This document shows, in pieces, positions 27,255-36,662 of a stretch of DNA of 64,000 nt. The position numbers were made by a program, and so were the translations under genes. The first letter of the stretch is position 1. The number at the start of each line of letters is the position of its first letter. The DNA is from Paenibacillus plantarum. GTDB lineage: Bacteria > Bacillota > Bacilli > Paenibacillales > NBRC-103111. The stretch covers positions 1 through 64,000 of the forward strand of contig NZ_WHNY01000037.1 in NCBI RefSeq assembly GCF_013141695.1, read 5' to 3'. The notes beneath the pieces are model-generated. The model searched no databases. It saw only the letters and a program-made list of their open reading frames with translations, and was not told where the DNA came from.

Positions 27255-27440
27255 TAACTGGAAAATATACAGCTATTTTCGAGATATTTCCTTGAAATTT
27301 GGATTTAACTGTAAAACATGTAGGTAAAACGGCCTTTTTTGTTCAAATCGCGAAAAATGGTCAAAATTAACTGTAGGTTATCCATCTAAACTAAGTTTGA
27401 TCGGAAAATTCAAGAAGTTAACTGTACAAAATCCATCTAT
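27255..27440 (+). repeat. Four copies of a 22-bp intergenic repeat, TAACTGTA-N4-AT-N2-ATCTA type
   Basis: Copies begin at 27255, 27306, 27368 and 27419 (steps of 51, 62 and 51 bp). Each starts TAACTG and ends near CTAT or GTAA; the last two share ATCCATCTA. The spacers also resemble one another (GAAAATT, GAAAAATGG, GAAATTTGG ahead of TAACTG). No ORF or known element is recognised here. The remainder of 26957-27470 shows nothing else I can name. Confidence 0.75.
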
Positions 27441-27469
27441 TCGCCTGGAACACATGACCTCAAACAAAG

Positions 27470-27509
27470 GGGCAGCCCTCACGTAGAACCTTCTACGGAG
27501 GGCTGCCCT
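27470..27509. terminator. Long hairpin terminator after hemL
   Basis: GGCAGCCCTC, inner arm CGTAGAA-CC-TTCTACG, then GAGGGCTGCC form a near-perfect stem of about 18 bp. Four T follow on the plus strand and TTTGTTT on the minus strand, so it can end hemL transcription and incoming plus-strand transcripts. Confidence 0.85.
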
Positions 27510-27514
27510 TTTCA

Positions 27515-28813
27515 TTATAATCGTTTCAAGGCTTCGCGATGAGCCTCGATCGTCGTTTCAATATCTGAATCAGAATGCACTGTAGACACGAACATACCCT
27601 CAAACTGCGAAGGTGCAACGGAAACACCTAAATCCAGTAAGTTACCGAAATAGGCATTAAATCGGCCAAGGTCGGATGTTTTGGCTGTGTCGTAGTTGGT
27701 GACTGCTATCTCCGTGAAAAACGGGCAAACCATGGAGCCTACACGATTAATCGTGCTGGCAATACCGAATTCAGCCGCATTCGCAGCGAAGCCCGCTTCT
27801 AGTCTAGCTGACTTGCGTTCCAGCTCCTCATAAACATTCGGCTCGCCTAGTAAGGACAACGTTGCAAAACCAGCTGCCATGGCAAGTGGGTTGCCCGATA
27901 ACGTACCTGCTTGGTAAATCGGACCTGCAGGAGCAATCTGCTCCATGATATCTAAGCGGCCGCCATAAGCACCTACAGGAAGCCCGCCGCCAATAACTTT
28001 ACCTAAACAAGTTAAATCAGGTGTTACACCGTATAGACCTTGTGCACAGTTCTTATGCACGCGGAAACCGGTCATAACCTCATCAAAAATCAACAAGGAG
28101 CCATACTGCTTAGTAATGTCACGAAGACCTTGCAGGAAGCCAGCTGCTGGAGGAACAACCCCCATATTCCCTGCAATGGGTTCTACGATAAGCGCGGCAA
28201 TTTCTTCTCCGAACTTTTCAAAAACAAGCTTCACGGAATCCAAATCATTATAAGGCACAGTAATTGTGTTAGACGCGACGCTGCTAGGTACTCCAGGACT
28301 ATCTGGTAATCCAAGTGTAGCAACCCCAGACCCTGCCTTGATCAACAAAGCATCCGCATGTCCATGATAGCTTCCTTCGAATTTCACGATCTTGTCGCGC
28401 TTCGTAAATCCACGAGCTAGGCGCAACGCACTCATGGTAGCTTCCGTCCCCGAATTGACCATACGAACCATATCAATGGACGGTACGCGTTCAATAACAA
28501 GCTTCGCCATCTCCGTTTCAAGCAACGTTGGAGCACCAAAGCTTGTACCTTTTATAGCAGTAGCCTGAATCGCTTCCAATACCTTCGGATGTGCATGTCC
28601 TACGATGAGTGGTCCCCAAGAACCAACATAATCAATAAACGTATTCCCATCAATATCCGTTACTCGCGAGCCGGATCCGCTCTCCATGAATAACGGTGTT
28701 AAGCCCACCGATTTAAAAGCACGAACTGGACTGTTCACTCCGCCAGGAATCAGCTTTCTTGATTCTTGGAAAGCAGCTGCTGACAGTTTGTCGATTCTGC
28801 TCGAATTTACCAT
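27515..28813 (-). CDS. hemL: Glutamate-1-semialdehyde 2,1-aminomutase HemL
   Basis: PLP enzyme forming 5-aminolevulinate from glutamate-1-semialdehyde, the step after HemA. The 432-aa protein has [47 protein letters not shown], and the PLP-lysine region [17 protein letters not shown]. In B. subtilis hemL closes the hemAXCDBL operon; here it is a separate transcript, divergent from a Crp-family gene and about 4 kb from hemB. GGGGG lies before the ATG. Confidence 0.97.
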   Translation of the reverse strand: MVNSSRIDKLSAAAFQESRKLIPGGVNSPVRAFKSVGLTPLFMESGSGSRVTDIDGNTFIDYVGSWGPLIVGHAHPKVLEAIQATAIKGTSFGAPTLLETEMAKLVIERVPSIDMVRMVNSGTEATMSALRLARGFTKRDKIVKFEGSYHGHADALLIKAGSGVATLGLPDSPGVPSSVASNTITVPYNDLDSVKLVFEKFGEEIAALIVEPIAGNMGVVPPAAGFLQGLRDITKQYGSLLIFDEVMTGFRVHKNCAQGLYGVTPDLTCLGKVIGGGLPVGAYGGRLDIMEQIAPAGPIYQAGTLSGNPLAMAAGFATLSLLGEPNVYEELERKSARLEAGFAANAAEFGIASTINRVGSMVCPFFTEIAVTNYDTAKTSDLGRFNAYFGNLLDLGVSVAPSQFEGMFVSTVHSDSDIETTIEAHREALKRL

Positions 28814-28894
28814 AATTTAGCCCCCAATGACGTGATCTTGTGATAAAATGAGGTCATATCCTACCATTAACTACCTATAAAGGCGGTACAACCT

Positions 28895-29554
28895 ATGCTA
28901 GAGCTTATCAAGAAAGTTCCTTTATTTGCCCAACTGGGCGAGCATCAATTGGACGCCCTTATTGAAATTTGTACAAGACGTACTTATAAACCAGGCACGA
29001 TTTTATTTCAAGAAAAAGAAATCGGCTCTGTCTTCTATATGGTACTAAGCGGTTCCGTTAAAATCTACACAACAAGCCAGTCAGGTGAGGAAAAAATACT
29101 GTCGATCTGCAAAAGCAGCGAAAGCTTCGGTGAGCTTTCTCTCATAGATGGCAAACCACGTTCTGCTTCAGCTCAAACCTTAGAAGAATCCACACTCCTA
29201 ACGATAACCGGGCAAAGCTTCCTTGATCTGCTTCGTAATCATTTTGACATTAGCTTAGGCATCATGCAAGAACTCAGTAACCGTCTACGCGATACGAATC
29301 AACAAGTTTATGATTTAACGTTCGTAGATGCAAGAACACGAGTCATCAAAAGTTTGATCAAAATGGCGAACTCGCATGGCCTGCGTAAAGGCACGACTAT
29401 CGTCATTAAGCTTGTTCTTAACTTTGATGAAATTTCTCAGCTGGCTGGTGTTCAGAAAGCTACGCTTATGCAGGTCATTCGTGATCTCGAAGAGAAGAAA
29501 ATCCTGACCATCTCTGCAAGTGAATTCACATTGGAGTTAACCAAGCTCCGTTAA
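28895..29554 (+). CDS. Crp/Fnr-family transcriptional regulator
   Basis: Protein of 219 aa with an N-terminal cyclic-nucleotide-binding fold (about 5-120: GSVFYMVLSGSVKIYT, FGELSLIDGKPRSASA, the last resembling the phosphate-binding cassette), a dimer helix (about 120-140) and a C-terminal winged helix (about 150-215: LNFDEISQLAGVQKATLMQVIRDLEEKKI). No Fnr-type N-terminal cysteine cluster. The single gene on the plus strand inside the hem region, divergent from hemL and convergent with hemY (2-bp gap). Control of neighbouring hem genes is plausible but only positional. Ribosome site AAAGGCGG. Confidence 0.9.
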   Translation: MLELIKKVPLFAQLGEHQLDALIEICTRRTYKPGTILFQEKEIGSVFYMVLSGSVKIYTTSQSGEEKILSICKSSESFGELSLIDGKPRSASAQTLEESTLLTITGQSFLDLLRNHFDISLGIMQELSNRLRDTNQQVYDLTFVDARTRVIKSLIKMANSHGLRKGTTIVIKLVLNFDEISQLAGVQKATLMQVIRDLEEKKILTISASEFTLELTKLR

Positions 29555-29556
29555 TG

Positions 29557-30996
29557 CTATTGTCTTAGAACAAGACTGGCAAGCTGATTGGCAGCTTCTT
29601 TCCCTTGCCGAATACAATCGGGCAATCCGACGCCGTGAAACCCTGCCCCCGTGACCAGTACGCGCGGCATGGCCGAAGACAGTTCTTTTTTGAAATCCGC
29701 GATCTCCTCTAAATGGCCAACAGGGTATTGCGGCATGGAATGCATCAACCTCGTCACTTCAACAAAACCAGGTTCAGCTGTAATCCCAAGCAGATCACCT
29801 ATATCATGTCGTGCTTTACTAATTAATTGCTCATCAGACCATGCTGGCCATTCCTGCTCACCAGAACGACCAATATAACAACGAAGCAGCACCTTGCCTT
29901 CGGGTGCAGCATGCAGCCACTTCGCTGAGGTTAACGTACACGCTGTAATGGTATAGCCCTCATGCTTAGGAACGAGGAAACCGGAGGCATCCAGTTCAAA
30001 AGGAATATCTTTACGATCGAACGCCATAATCACATTGGCTACCGATATATAATCAATCTTTGCTAGCTTGCTTGCAGCTGGCAGCTCCGCAAGCAGCCTC
30101 GCAGCTTGATACGTTGGCGTCGTCACAATGACACCGTCAACGATTTCACGCTGACCGTCCTCAAAGACAACTTCCGTTTGTCCATCCTCTACACGACGCA
30201 CGGACTCAACACCAACTCCAGCACGCAAATCCACAGTAGATAACGCGTCGACTAACCCATTAACTAGCGATTGCAGCCCTCGCTTAAACGTTACAAAGAC
30301 TGAATTGCGAACAGCCGCAGGCAAATGCGCGCTTTCCTCAGACACATTTTTGCGGCTCGCCATCATCCCAAGAATTAAACTGCGCTTCTTCTGCTCCATA
30401 GCTCGAAACTGCGGGAAAGTGGACTTCAAGCTCAGCTTATACGTATCCCCGGCATAAATCCCAGCAAGCAGCGGCTCAACAATACGCTCAAGCACTTCCT
30501 TACCAAGACGACGCTCTAGAAAATGTCCAAGCGACTCATCTGCGGTGACATCCCGCTTCGGCTTGATCAAGTCCATCGCAGCGCGAAGCTTGCCGAGTGG
30601 TGAAATAAGGCCTGTCTTCATAAAAGGTGTCATTTGAGTCGGAATTCCCAGAACCAAGCCAGGCGGCATGCGATGCAGCTTTCTCCCACGAACAATGTAC
30701 GTTTTCTTCGCTTTCGGATTCGTACCTGTCAGCTCATTTTCCATTCCTAAATCATAAGCTAAATCAATAATCGGACGTTTACGAGCTAGGAAGGAATCTG
30801 GCCCCTTTTCAATTACAAAACCGTCACGCTCAATCGTATGAATTTTCCCGCCAAATGATGGTGATTTCTCGACGACAGAAATGCGAAAGGGGGAATCTCC
30901 ACTGTCGGTCTCTAACTGTTTTTTCAAATAAAAAGCAGCGCTCAACCCCGTGATCCCGCCGCCTATAATCATATAATGAGGCACTTTATTACTCAT
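29557..30996 (-). CDS. hemY: Coproporphyrinogen III oxidase, HemY/CgoX type
   Basis: FAD enzyme oxidising coproporphyrinogen III to coproporphyrin III in the Gram-positive coproporphyrin-dependent heme route (older name protoporphyrinogen oxidase HemG/HemY). The 479-aa protein opens MSNKVPHYMIIGGGITGLSA with the FAD Rossmann motif, then KSPSFGGKIHTIERDGFVIE, KGPDSFLARKRP and a C-terminal ATGAGFHGVGLPDCI-type FAD motif. The ATG at 30996 overlaps the hemH stop (ATGA), so the longer form with eight more residues is unlikely. Last gene of hemE-hemH-hemY. Confidence 0.95.
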   Translation of the reverse strand: MSNKVPHYMIIGGGITGLSAAFYLKKQLETDSGDSPFRISVVEKSPSFGGKIHTIERDGFVIEKGPDSFLARKRPIIDLAYDLGMENELTGTNPKAKKTYIVRGRKLHRMPPGLVLGIPTQMTPFMKTGLISPLGKLRAAMDLIKPKRDVTADESLGHFLERRLGKEVLERIVEPLLAGIYAGDTYKLSLKSTFPQFRAMEQKKRSLILGMMASRKNVSEESAHLPAAVRNSVFVTFKRGLQSLVNGLVDALSTVDLRAGVGVESVRRVEDGQTEVVFEDGQREIVDGVIVTTPTYQAARLLAELPAASKLAKIDYISVANVIMAFDRKDIPFELDASGFLVPKHEGYTITACTLTSAKWLHAAPEGKVLLRCYIGRSGEQEWPAWSDEQLISKARHDIGDLLGITAEPGFVEVTRLMHSMPQYPVGHLEEIADFKKELSSAMPRVLVTGAGFHGVGLPDCIRQGKEAANQLASLVLRQ

Positions 30997-31940
30997 TTCG
31001 AACTCGCTGCCTCTTGCCATTTCTTGTAAACAACATCACTTAAGGTTTCCATATATAGCGGATCCGTGTTGAGCGACTCTGTACGTTCCAAGTGGACGCC
31101 TAGCTCTTTCGCTAATCCTTGCGCTTCGATATCAATATCATAAAGAACTTCTAAATGATCGGAAACGAAACCGATTGGACAGAGAAGTATCTTATCCACG
31201 CCTTCTTCTTGCTTAATCGTACGCATGACATCCATAATGTCCGGACCTAACCAAGGCATGGCTGTCTGACCAGCACTTTGCCAACCAAACTGCCAATTCG
31301 TAAGACCAACCCGCTCAGCAAGCGCCTTGGAGGTAGCCAACAATTGATCCGGATACGGATCCTTCATTTCCAGAATTTTCTCCGGCAAGCTATGCGCTGT
31401 AAAGATGACTCTCACGTTATCCCGATCCGCTTCAGCAAATTTCCCCAAAGCTTTCTCTACGCGTGTTTGCAAAGCATCAAGCAGCTTCCCATGGAGGTGA
31501 TAGTCCAGAACGAAAGTTATGTTAAGTCCTAGCGCTTCTGCCTTATCCTTCGCTCTCTTCACATAGCCACCGACACTCATCGTCGAGTAGTGAGGCGCTA
31601 GAACGACCCCTACAGCCTCTGTGATGCCGTCTTTAACCATCTGCTCAACACCATCTTCTACATACGGCTGAGCGTGCTTTAGGCCTTGATAGCAGACAAA
31701 TTCAAGCTCAGGATGCTCTTGACGAAGCGTAGCTTCGAGTCCTTTTACTTGTTTATTCGTATTTTCACGCAGCGGGAAGAAGCCACCGACAATAGCCTCA
31801 TAACGCGTCGTTAATTCATGCAATTGCTCAGGGGTCGGCGGATGACCACGACGGATATGCGTATAGTACGCTTCGACTTGATCTAAACTTTCCGGCGTAC
31901 CGTACGACATCACTAAGACGCCAATGCGCGTTTTGGTCAT
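30993..31940 (-). CDS. hemH: Coproporphyrin ferrochelatase HemH (CpfC)
   Basis: Inserts iron into coproporphyrin III (in Firmicutes) to give coproheme. The 315-aa protein has GVLVMSYGTPESLDQV, the active-site region VIFTAHSLPEKIL with the metal-binding His, GFVSDHLEVLYDIDIEA with the second conserved acidic residue. ATG at 31940 begins directly after the hemE stop; an upstream GTG would overlap hemE. The final ChdC/HemQ enzyme that makes heme b is not in the window. Confidence 0.96.
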   Translation of the reverse strand: MTKTRIGVLVMSYGTPESLDQVEAYYTHIRRGHPPTPEQLHELTTRYEAIVGGFFPLRENTNKQVKGLEATLRQEHPELEFVCYQGLKHAQPYVEDGVEQMVKDGITEAVGVVLAPHYSTMSVGGYVKRAKDKAEALGLNITFVLDYHLHGKLLDALQTRVEKALGKFAEADRDNVRVIFTAHSLPEKILEMKDPYPDQLLATSKALAERVGLTNWQFGWQSAGQTAMPWLGPDIMDVMRTIKQEEGVDKILLCPIGFVSDHLEVLYDIDIEAQGLAKELGVHLERTESLNTDPLYMETLSDVVYKKWQEAASSK

Positions 31941-31941
31941 G

Positions 31942-33006
31942 TTAAACACCACTCTTTCCAGCTTGCTGAGTTAAAACGGAATGCGAATACGTATGAACAA
32001 ACGTCGTTAATTCCTTTAATTTCTCAAGCGATGCTTCTGGGAATAAGCCATGTCCGAGGTTGAAAATAAAACCTGGCTGCTTCATCCCTTCATCCATAAT
32101 GGCTTTCGCTTGCGCTTCAATCACACTCATCGGCGCTGTTAGAATATACGGATCTAAGTTCCCTTGCACCGCGTATCGGTTCTGTAGTCTTTCACGCCCA
32201 ACATTAATCGGGACACGCCAATCCAAACCAATCACATCCGCTTGAATCGTTGTCAGATACGGCAGCAATTCACCTGAGCTTACACCAGGGAAATAAATTT
32301 TCGGTTCTTTCAAATCCGATAGCTCTTTGAAAATCCGCATCATCGTAGGACGTACGTAGACGTCGAAATCGGCTGGAGAGAGAGCCCCCACCCAGCTATC
32401 GAATACTTGAACAGCTTTTGCCCCATTGGCGATATGCGCTCGTAGATACGTGATAACCATATCCCCAAGCTTATCCATCAAGGCGAACCAGACTGCTGGT
32501 TCAGAATACATCATTTGCTTCGTGCGAATATAGCTCTTGGAGGGTCTGCCCTCGATCAAATAGCTGGCGATCGTAAATGGCGCACCCGCAAACGAAATCA
32601 ACGGAACCTCTAACTCTTTATCTAAAATACGAATCGTTTGAAGAATGTGGGACAAGTCCTTCTCCACATCGATTGGACGAAGTCGTTCAACGTCTTGTGC
32701 CGTACGAACCGGCGTATGTATCACGGGACCGATATCTTTCACAATATCAAAATCAACACCCAACGAAGCCACTGGGTTCATAATATCCGAGTACAAAATC
32801 GCGGCATCTACGCCAAGTTTTTTGATCGGCATCATCGTTACTTCAGCAGCTAACTCTGGTTGCTGACAAATTTCAAGCAAGGTGTACTTTTCCTTGATCT
32901 TACGGTAGTCCGGGTCGTAGCGACCGGCTTGACGCATATACCACACAGGCAGTGTATCAACTTTTTCTTTCCGGCATGCTTTAATAAAATTATCGTTATA
33001 ACTCAT
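31942..33006 (-). CDS. hemE: Uroporphyrinogen III decarboxylase HemE
   Basis: Decarboxylates uroporphyrinogen III to coproporphyrinogen III. The 354-aa protein opens MSYNDNFIKACRKEKVDTLP, with the signature PVWYMRQAGRYDPDYR and the catalytic-cleft residues in FAGAPFTIASYLIEG and FDSWVGALSP. ATG at 33006 follows AGGAAGGTG by 8 nt; an upstream start 8 codons earlier is not supported. First gene of hemE-hemH-hemY with a TATAAT (33054-33059) just upstream. Confidence 0.97.
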   Translation of the reverse strand: MSYNDNFIKACRKEKVDTLPVWYMRQAGRYDPDYRKIKEKYTLLEICQQPELAAEVTMMPIKKLGVDAAILYSDIMNPVASLGVDFDIVKDIGPVIHTPVRTAQDVERLRPIDVEKDLSHILQTIRILDKELEVPLISFAGAPFTIASYLIEGRPSKSYIRTKQMMYSEPAVWFALMDKLGDMVITYLRAHIANGAKAVQVFDSWVGALSPADFDVYVRPTMMRIFKELSDLKEPKIYFPGVSSGELLPYLTTIQADVIGLDWRVPINVGRERLQNRYAVQGNLDPYILTAPMSVIEAQAKAIMDEGMKQPGFIFNLGHGLFPEASLEKLKELTTFVHTYSHSVLTQQAGKSGV

Positions 33007-33105
33007 GAGGCACCTTCCTCTTGTTTCCATCTATTCTCATCCATTATGCCCTAATTATACCCCTCTCACAACCAACGTAAGCTTATCTATTGCGACAAAA
33101 GTATG

Positions 33106-33155
33106 ACAAAAGAACCACTCGAACTCCGTTATTGATCACAGAGGACAAATGGTTC
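33106..33155 (-). terminator. Probable terminator after hemB
   Basis: The minus strand has GAACCATTTG, a loop region with TCCTC paired to GGAGT, and GAGTGGTTC, then TTTTG. It would end the hemAX-sirC-C-cobA/hemD-B transcript before the hemE promoter. The stem is imperfect. Confidence 0.5.
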
Positions 33156-33164
33156 ATGATCTCC

Positions 33165-34157
33165 TTACTTTTGCAAGTAGCGAGCGATATCTTTGGCGAA
33201 ATATGTCAAGATAATATCTGCTCCTGCACGTTTGAAGCTTGTCATCGTTTCCATCACAATCGCTTCTTCATTCACCCAACCTTGCTGAGCAGCAGCCTTC
33301 ACCATGGCGTACTCTGCACTCACATTGTAAGCGACAACCGGCAAGTCGAAGTTATCCTTCAACATGCGGATAATGTCCATGTAAGCGAGCGCTGGCTTCA
33401 CCATTAAGAAATCTGCTCCCTCGATGACGTCGCTTGACGCTTCACGAAGGGCTTCACGACCGTTTGCCGGATCCATTTGATACGTTTTCCGATCACCGAA
33501 TTGCGGTGTGGAATGCGCAGCATCACGAAACGGTCCGTAGTAGGCCGAAGCATATTTAACGGAGTATGCCATGATCGGTGTGTTTTCATAACCAGCTTCA
33601 TCCAGTCCAGCGCGAATGGCTTGCACATAACCATCCATCATATTGGAAGGGGCAATAATATCAGCACCTGCTTTGGCTTGTGATACAGCTGTACGAACGA
33701 GTAGCTCGAGAGAAGGATCATTCGCGACATCTGCTTGCCCTGTAATCGGATGATGATGAATGACACCGCAATGACCTGTATCGGTAAATTGACATAAACA
33801 CGTATCTGCGATAATCAGTAAGTTAGGGTTGAGCTCTTTAATAAAACGCGTTGCTTGCTGTACGATACCGTCATCCATAAATGCGGATGTTCCGGTTGCG
33901 TCTTTATAATCAGGCACACCGAACAAGAGAATCGCTTGGATGCCCAATTGCGTGATTTCATCGATTTCTTCTTTGACACGATCGAGTGAGAAATGATACA
34001 CACCAGGCATCGAGGCAATTTCAGACTTTACATTTGTACCATGCGTAACAAAGATCGGTTGAACGACATCGTTCACTGTCACTTGATTCTCACGTACAAG
34101 ATTACGAATGGCTGCATTTCCGCGTAAGCGGCGGTTACGAACGATTGGAAAACTCAT
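33165..34157 (-). CDS. hemB: Delta-aminolevulinic acid dehydratase HemB
   Basis: Porphobilinogen synthase. The 330-aa protein has the cysteine-rich zinc site [15 protein letters not shown] (three Cys, so zinc-type rather than magnesium-only), the first Schiff-base lysine region [16 protein letters not shown] and the second in [14 protein letters not shown]. The ATG overlaps the cobA-hemD stop (ATGA) with AGGAGG upstream. Last gene of the operon beginning at hemA. Confidence 0.97.
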   Translation of the reverse strand: MSFPIVRNRRLRGNAAIRNLVRENQVTVNDVVQPIFVTHGTNVKSEIASMPGVYHFSLDRVKEEIDEITQLGIQAILLFGVPDYKDATGTSAFMDDGIVQQATRFIKELNPNLLIIADTCLCQFTDTGHCGVIHHHPITGQADVANDPSLELLVRTAVSQAKAGADIIAPSNMMDGYVQAIRAGLDEAGYENTPIMAYSVKYASAYYGPFRDAAHSTPQFGDRKTYQMDPANGREALREASSDVIEGADFLMVKPALAYMDIIRMLKDNFDLPVVAYNVSAEYAMVKAAAQQGWVNEEAIVMETMTSFKRAGADIILTYFAKDIARYLQK

Positions 34158-35704
34158 GATGGATTTCCGCCTCCTTGAATCATGCTTTGTACCAAAGAAG
34201 CCACTGTTGCTTCTTCAGCCGTATATGTAATCGACAGTCCTGCTTGTAAGACAGTTTCTGCTGTTTTGGGACCAATAACTGCAATCTCCACGCCTTGCAG
34301 CAGCGATATCGGATCTTCCATACCGAGTTGCTTTAGCGCTTCGAGTAAATTCGTAACGGTTGATGAGCTTGTAAAAGTGATGATATGAATGCTTTGATTT
34401 TGCAAAAGATGTATAATCTCTTCTCCGTCATCGGTGGTTAATACATTTTCGTACACATCCACTTCGGTAACTTCGAGGCCGAGCTCCGATAATTTAGACG
34501 GTAAATAATCACGTGCTAAATCTGCCGTCGGCAGCAATACTTTCTGACCTGCGTTCAAATCCCCTTGAATGGCATCTAGGATACCTTCCCCATGATACTT
34601 AGCCGGTAGGACGTCTGCAATGATACCACGCTCAGCGAGCGCCTCAGCGGTCTTAGGACCTACTGCAGCAATCCGTGCGTTCCCCATTCTGCGAACATCA
34701 ATGCCTAACTCACGCAATCTGCGGAAGAAGAATTCAACACCATTTGCACTCGTTAGCACAATCCAGTCAAACTCCTGCAGTCTCTCTAATGCATTATCCA
34801 ATGCTTGCCTAGCTTCTTGACTACTTGGCGGCTGTAAACGAATGACAGGGAATTCGACGGGTTCTCCACCCAAATCATCGATCAGATCCACAAGCTCACT
34901 CGCTTGACTCCGAGCTCTCGTGACAAGTACTCGCTTGCCAAACAGCGGTTTCTTCTCCATCCAAGCCAGCTTCTCACGAAGCTTAACTACCTCACCTACG
35001 ATAATGACGGCTGGAGATTTGAAGTTCGCTTCTCTTACTTTTTCTGTGATATCTGCAAGTGTACCTGTAATCGTCGCTTGATCCGCCCAAGTTCCCCATC
35101 GCACTAAGGCAACAGGCATTTCTGGCGGCTTCCCACAACGAATTAACTCACGGCATATTTGCTCTAAATTGGCAACGCCCATCAGGAACACCATCGTGCC
35201 AATCGCTTTGGCCAGATGCTCCCAGTTTAAGCTGGAATACGTTTTATTCGGATACTCATGGCCCGTTACAATCGCAACAGACGACGTGAAATCGCGATGT
35301 GTGACAGGAATACCCGCATACGCTGGAACAGCAATTGAGGAGGTGATTCCTGGGATAATGTCATACGTTATCCCGTTATCCACCAGCAGCTCGGCTTCTT
35401 CACCAACGCGACCGAATACACTCGGATCTCCACCTTTAAGTCGTGTTACGATCTTCCCTTGTAAAGCCAAATCCACTAGCAACTGATTGATTTCTTCTTG
35501 CTTTAATATATGTTTATCCGGCAGCTTGCCAACAAAGATGAGTTCTGCTTCTGGTCTACGATGCTTCAATAAGCGTGGATTCGCCAGTCGATCATATACG
35601 ATGACATCAGCTTTTTGGATCGCTTCCATCCCACGAACGGAGATGAGCTTAGGATCTCCAGGACCCGCTCCAACAAGAAAAACTCTTCCTTTGTTCACAG
35701 TCAT
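34154..35704 (-). CDS. cobA-hemD: Uroporphyrinogen-III C-methyltransferase / uroporphyrinogen-III synthase fusion
   Basis: Bifunctional protein of 516 aa. Residues about 5-245 are an SUMT (CobA) domain with [43 protein letters not shown] and [13 protein letters not shown], making precorrin-2. Residues about 255-510 are HemD, which makes uroporphyrinogen III ([27 protein letters not shown]). HemD feeds both heme and siroheme; CobA draws the branch to siroheme or cobalamin. ATG at 35704 overlaps the hemC stop; a GTG one codon earlier is equally possible. B. subtilis has hemD alone at this place. Confidence 0.94.
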   Translation of the reverse strand: MTVNKGRVFLVGAGPGDPKLISVRGMEAIQKADVIVYDRLANPRLLKHRRPEAELIFVGKLPDKHILKQEEINQLLVDLALQGKIVTRLKGGDPSVFGRVGEEAELLVDNGITYDIIPGITSSIAVPAYAGIPVTHRDFTSSVAIVTGHEYPNKTYSSLNWEHLAKAIGTMVFLMGVANLEQICRELIRCGKPPEMPVALVRWGTWADQATITGTLADITEKVREANFKSPAVIIVGEVVKLREKLAWMEKKPLFGKRVLVTRARSQASELVDLIDDLGGEPVEFPVIRLQPPSSQEARQALDNALERLQEFDWIVLTSANGVEFFFRRLRELGIDVRRMGNARIAAVGPKTAEALAERGIIADVLPAKYHGEGILDAIQGDLNAGQKVLLPTADLARDYLPSKLSELGLEVTEVDVYENVLTTDDGEEIIHLLQNQSIHIITFTSSSTVTNLLEALKQLGMEDPISLLQGVEIAVIGPKTAETVLQAGLSITYTAEEATVASLVQSMIQGGGNPS

Positions 35705-36648
35705 CACTCCCTGACCTCAGCTAAAATCTTCTCGGCTCCTTGTGCGATGAGCTGCTCTGCGACTAACGCGCCCAACGCTTCCGGATCATTCCCGGAAGCC
35801 GTTTCCTTGAGCATGGTCACGCCGTCCGGCGTCCCGACCATGCCGGTCAAGGTCAGCAGCGGAACGTCTCCGCTGCTGTTCTCGTTCACGCTCGCGTATG
35901 CGCCGAGCGGCACCTGGCAGCCTCCATTGAGTCTGCCGAGGAAAGCCCGCTCCGCTCGCACCGCGAGCGCCGTTGGCTCATGCTGGAACTTGCCCAGCAA
36001 GTCCAGCACGAAAGCGTCGTTGCCGCGGCACTCGATGCACAGCGCTCCCTGTCCTACGGCAGGGAGGCATAGCTCGGGCGGCAAGTAGGCGCTGATGCGA
36101 TCTTGCCAGCCGATCCGGTGAAGACCGGCAGCGGCAAGCATAATCGCATCGAAGTTCTCTTCTTCGAGCTTGCGCAGCCTCGAATCAATATTGCCCCGGA
36201 TCGACTCGATCCGGAGGTCCGGGCGATGATGCTGCAGCTGGCTAGCCCGGCGCAGCGAGCTTGTGCCGACGAGCGCGCCCTGCGGCAGCTCGTCCAATGA
36301 TCGGCCGCCACGCGTGATCAGCGCATCGCGCGGATCTTCACGCTTAGGAATCGCGCCTACAACGAGACCTTCGGGCAGCTCGAAAGGCATATCCTTCATG
36401 CTATGAACGGCGATATCAATCTCGCCGTCCGTCAATGCTTGTTCGATTTCCTTCACGAACAAGCCCTTGCCTCCAACCTTGGATAACGTGACGTCCAGAA
36501 TCCGATCGCCCTTCGTTACAATTTTCTTAATTTCAAATTGACATTCGATACCATGCTCTTTCGCAAGCTGTTTCAACAGTTCCACAGCTTGTCCCGTTTG
36601 AGTCAGTGCCAATGCACTCTGTCTTGTTCCTACAATAATCGTTTTCAT
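35704..36648 (-). CDS. hemC: Porphobilinogen deaminase HemC
   Basis: Hydroxymethylbilane synthase. The 314-aa protein has VGTRQSALALTQTGQA, the loop KEIEQALTDGEIDIAVHSMKD interrupted, GTSSLRRASQLQ and the dipyrromethane-cofactor Cys244 in RLNGGCQVPLGAYA. GGAGG lies 10 nt before ATG. The middle of the gene (about 35800-36350) is markedly GC-rich, 60-72% in 60-bp lines counted by hand, against about 45% in typical genes of the window. Confidence 0.97.
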   Translation of the reverse strand: MKTIIVGTRQSALALTQTGQAVELLKQLAKEHGIECQFEIKKIVTKGDRILDVTLSKVGGKGLFVKEIEQALTDGEIDIAVHSMKDMPFELPEGLVVGAIPKREDPRDALITRGGRSLDELPQGALVGTSSLRRASQLQHHRPDLRIESIRGNIDSRLRKLEEENFDAIMLAAAGLHRIGWQDRISAYLPPELCLPAVGQGALCIECRGNDAFVLDLLGKFQHEPTALAVRAERAFLGRLNGGCQVPLGAYASVNENSSGDVPLLTLTGMVGTPDGVTMLKETASGNDPEALGALVAEQLIAQGAEKILAEVRE

Positions 36649-36662
36649 TTCGTCTCCGCCTC

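Noticed and set aside
26940..27257. Plus-strand ORF whose middle reads LVLVLVLV
   Set aside because: The repeat of two residues is only the translation of the CTTGTC tract. There is no ribosome site, the frame begins inside a terminator, and the flanks lack protein-like composition.
27255..27440. Repeat array as a CRISPR
   Set aside because: Repeats are short and imperfect, the intervals similar to each other, there are only four copies and no cas genes nearby.
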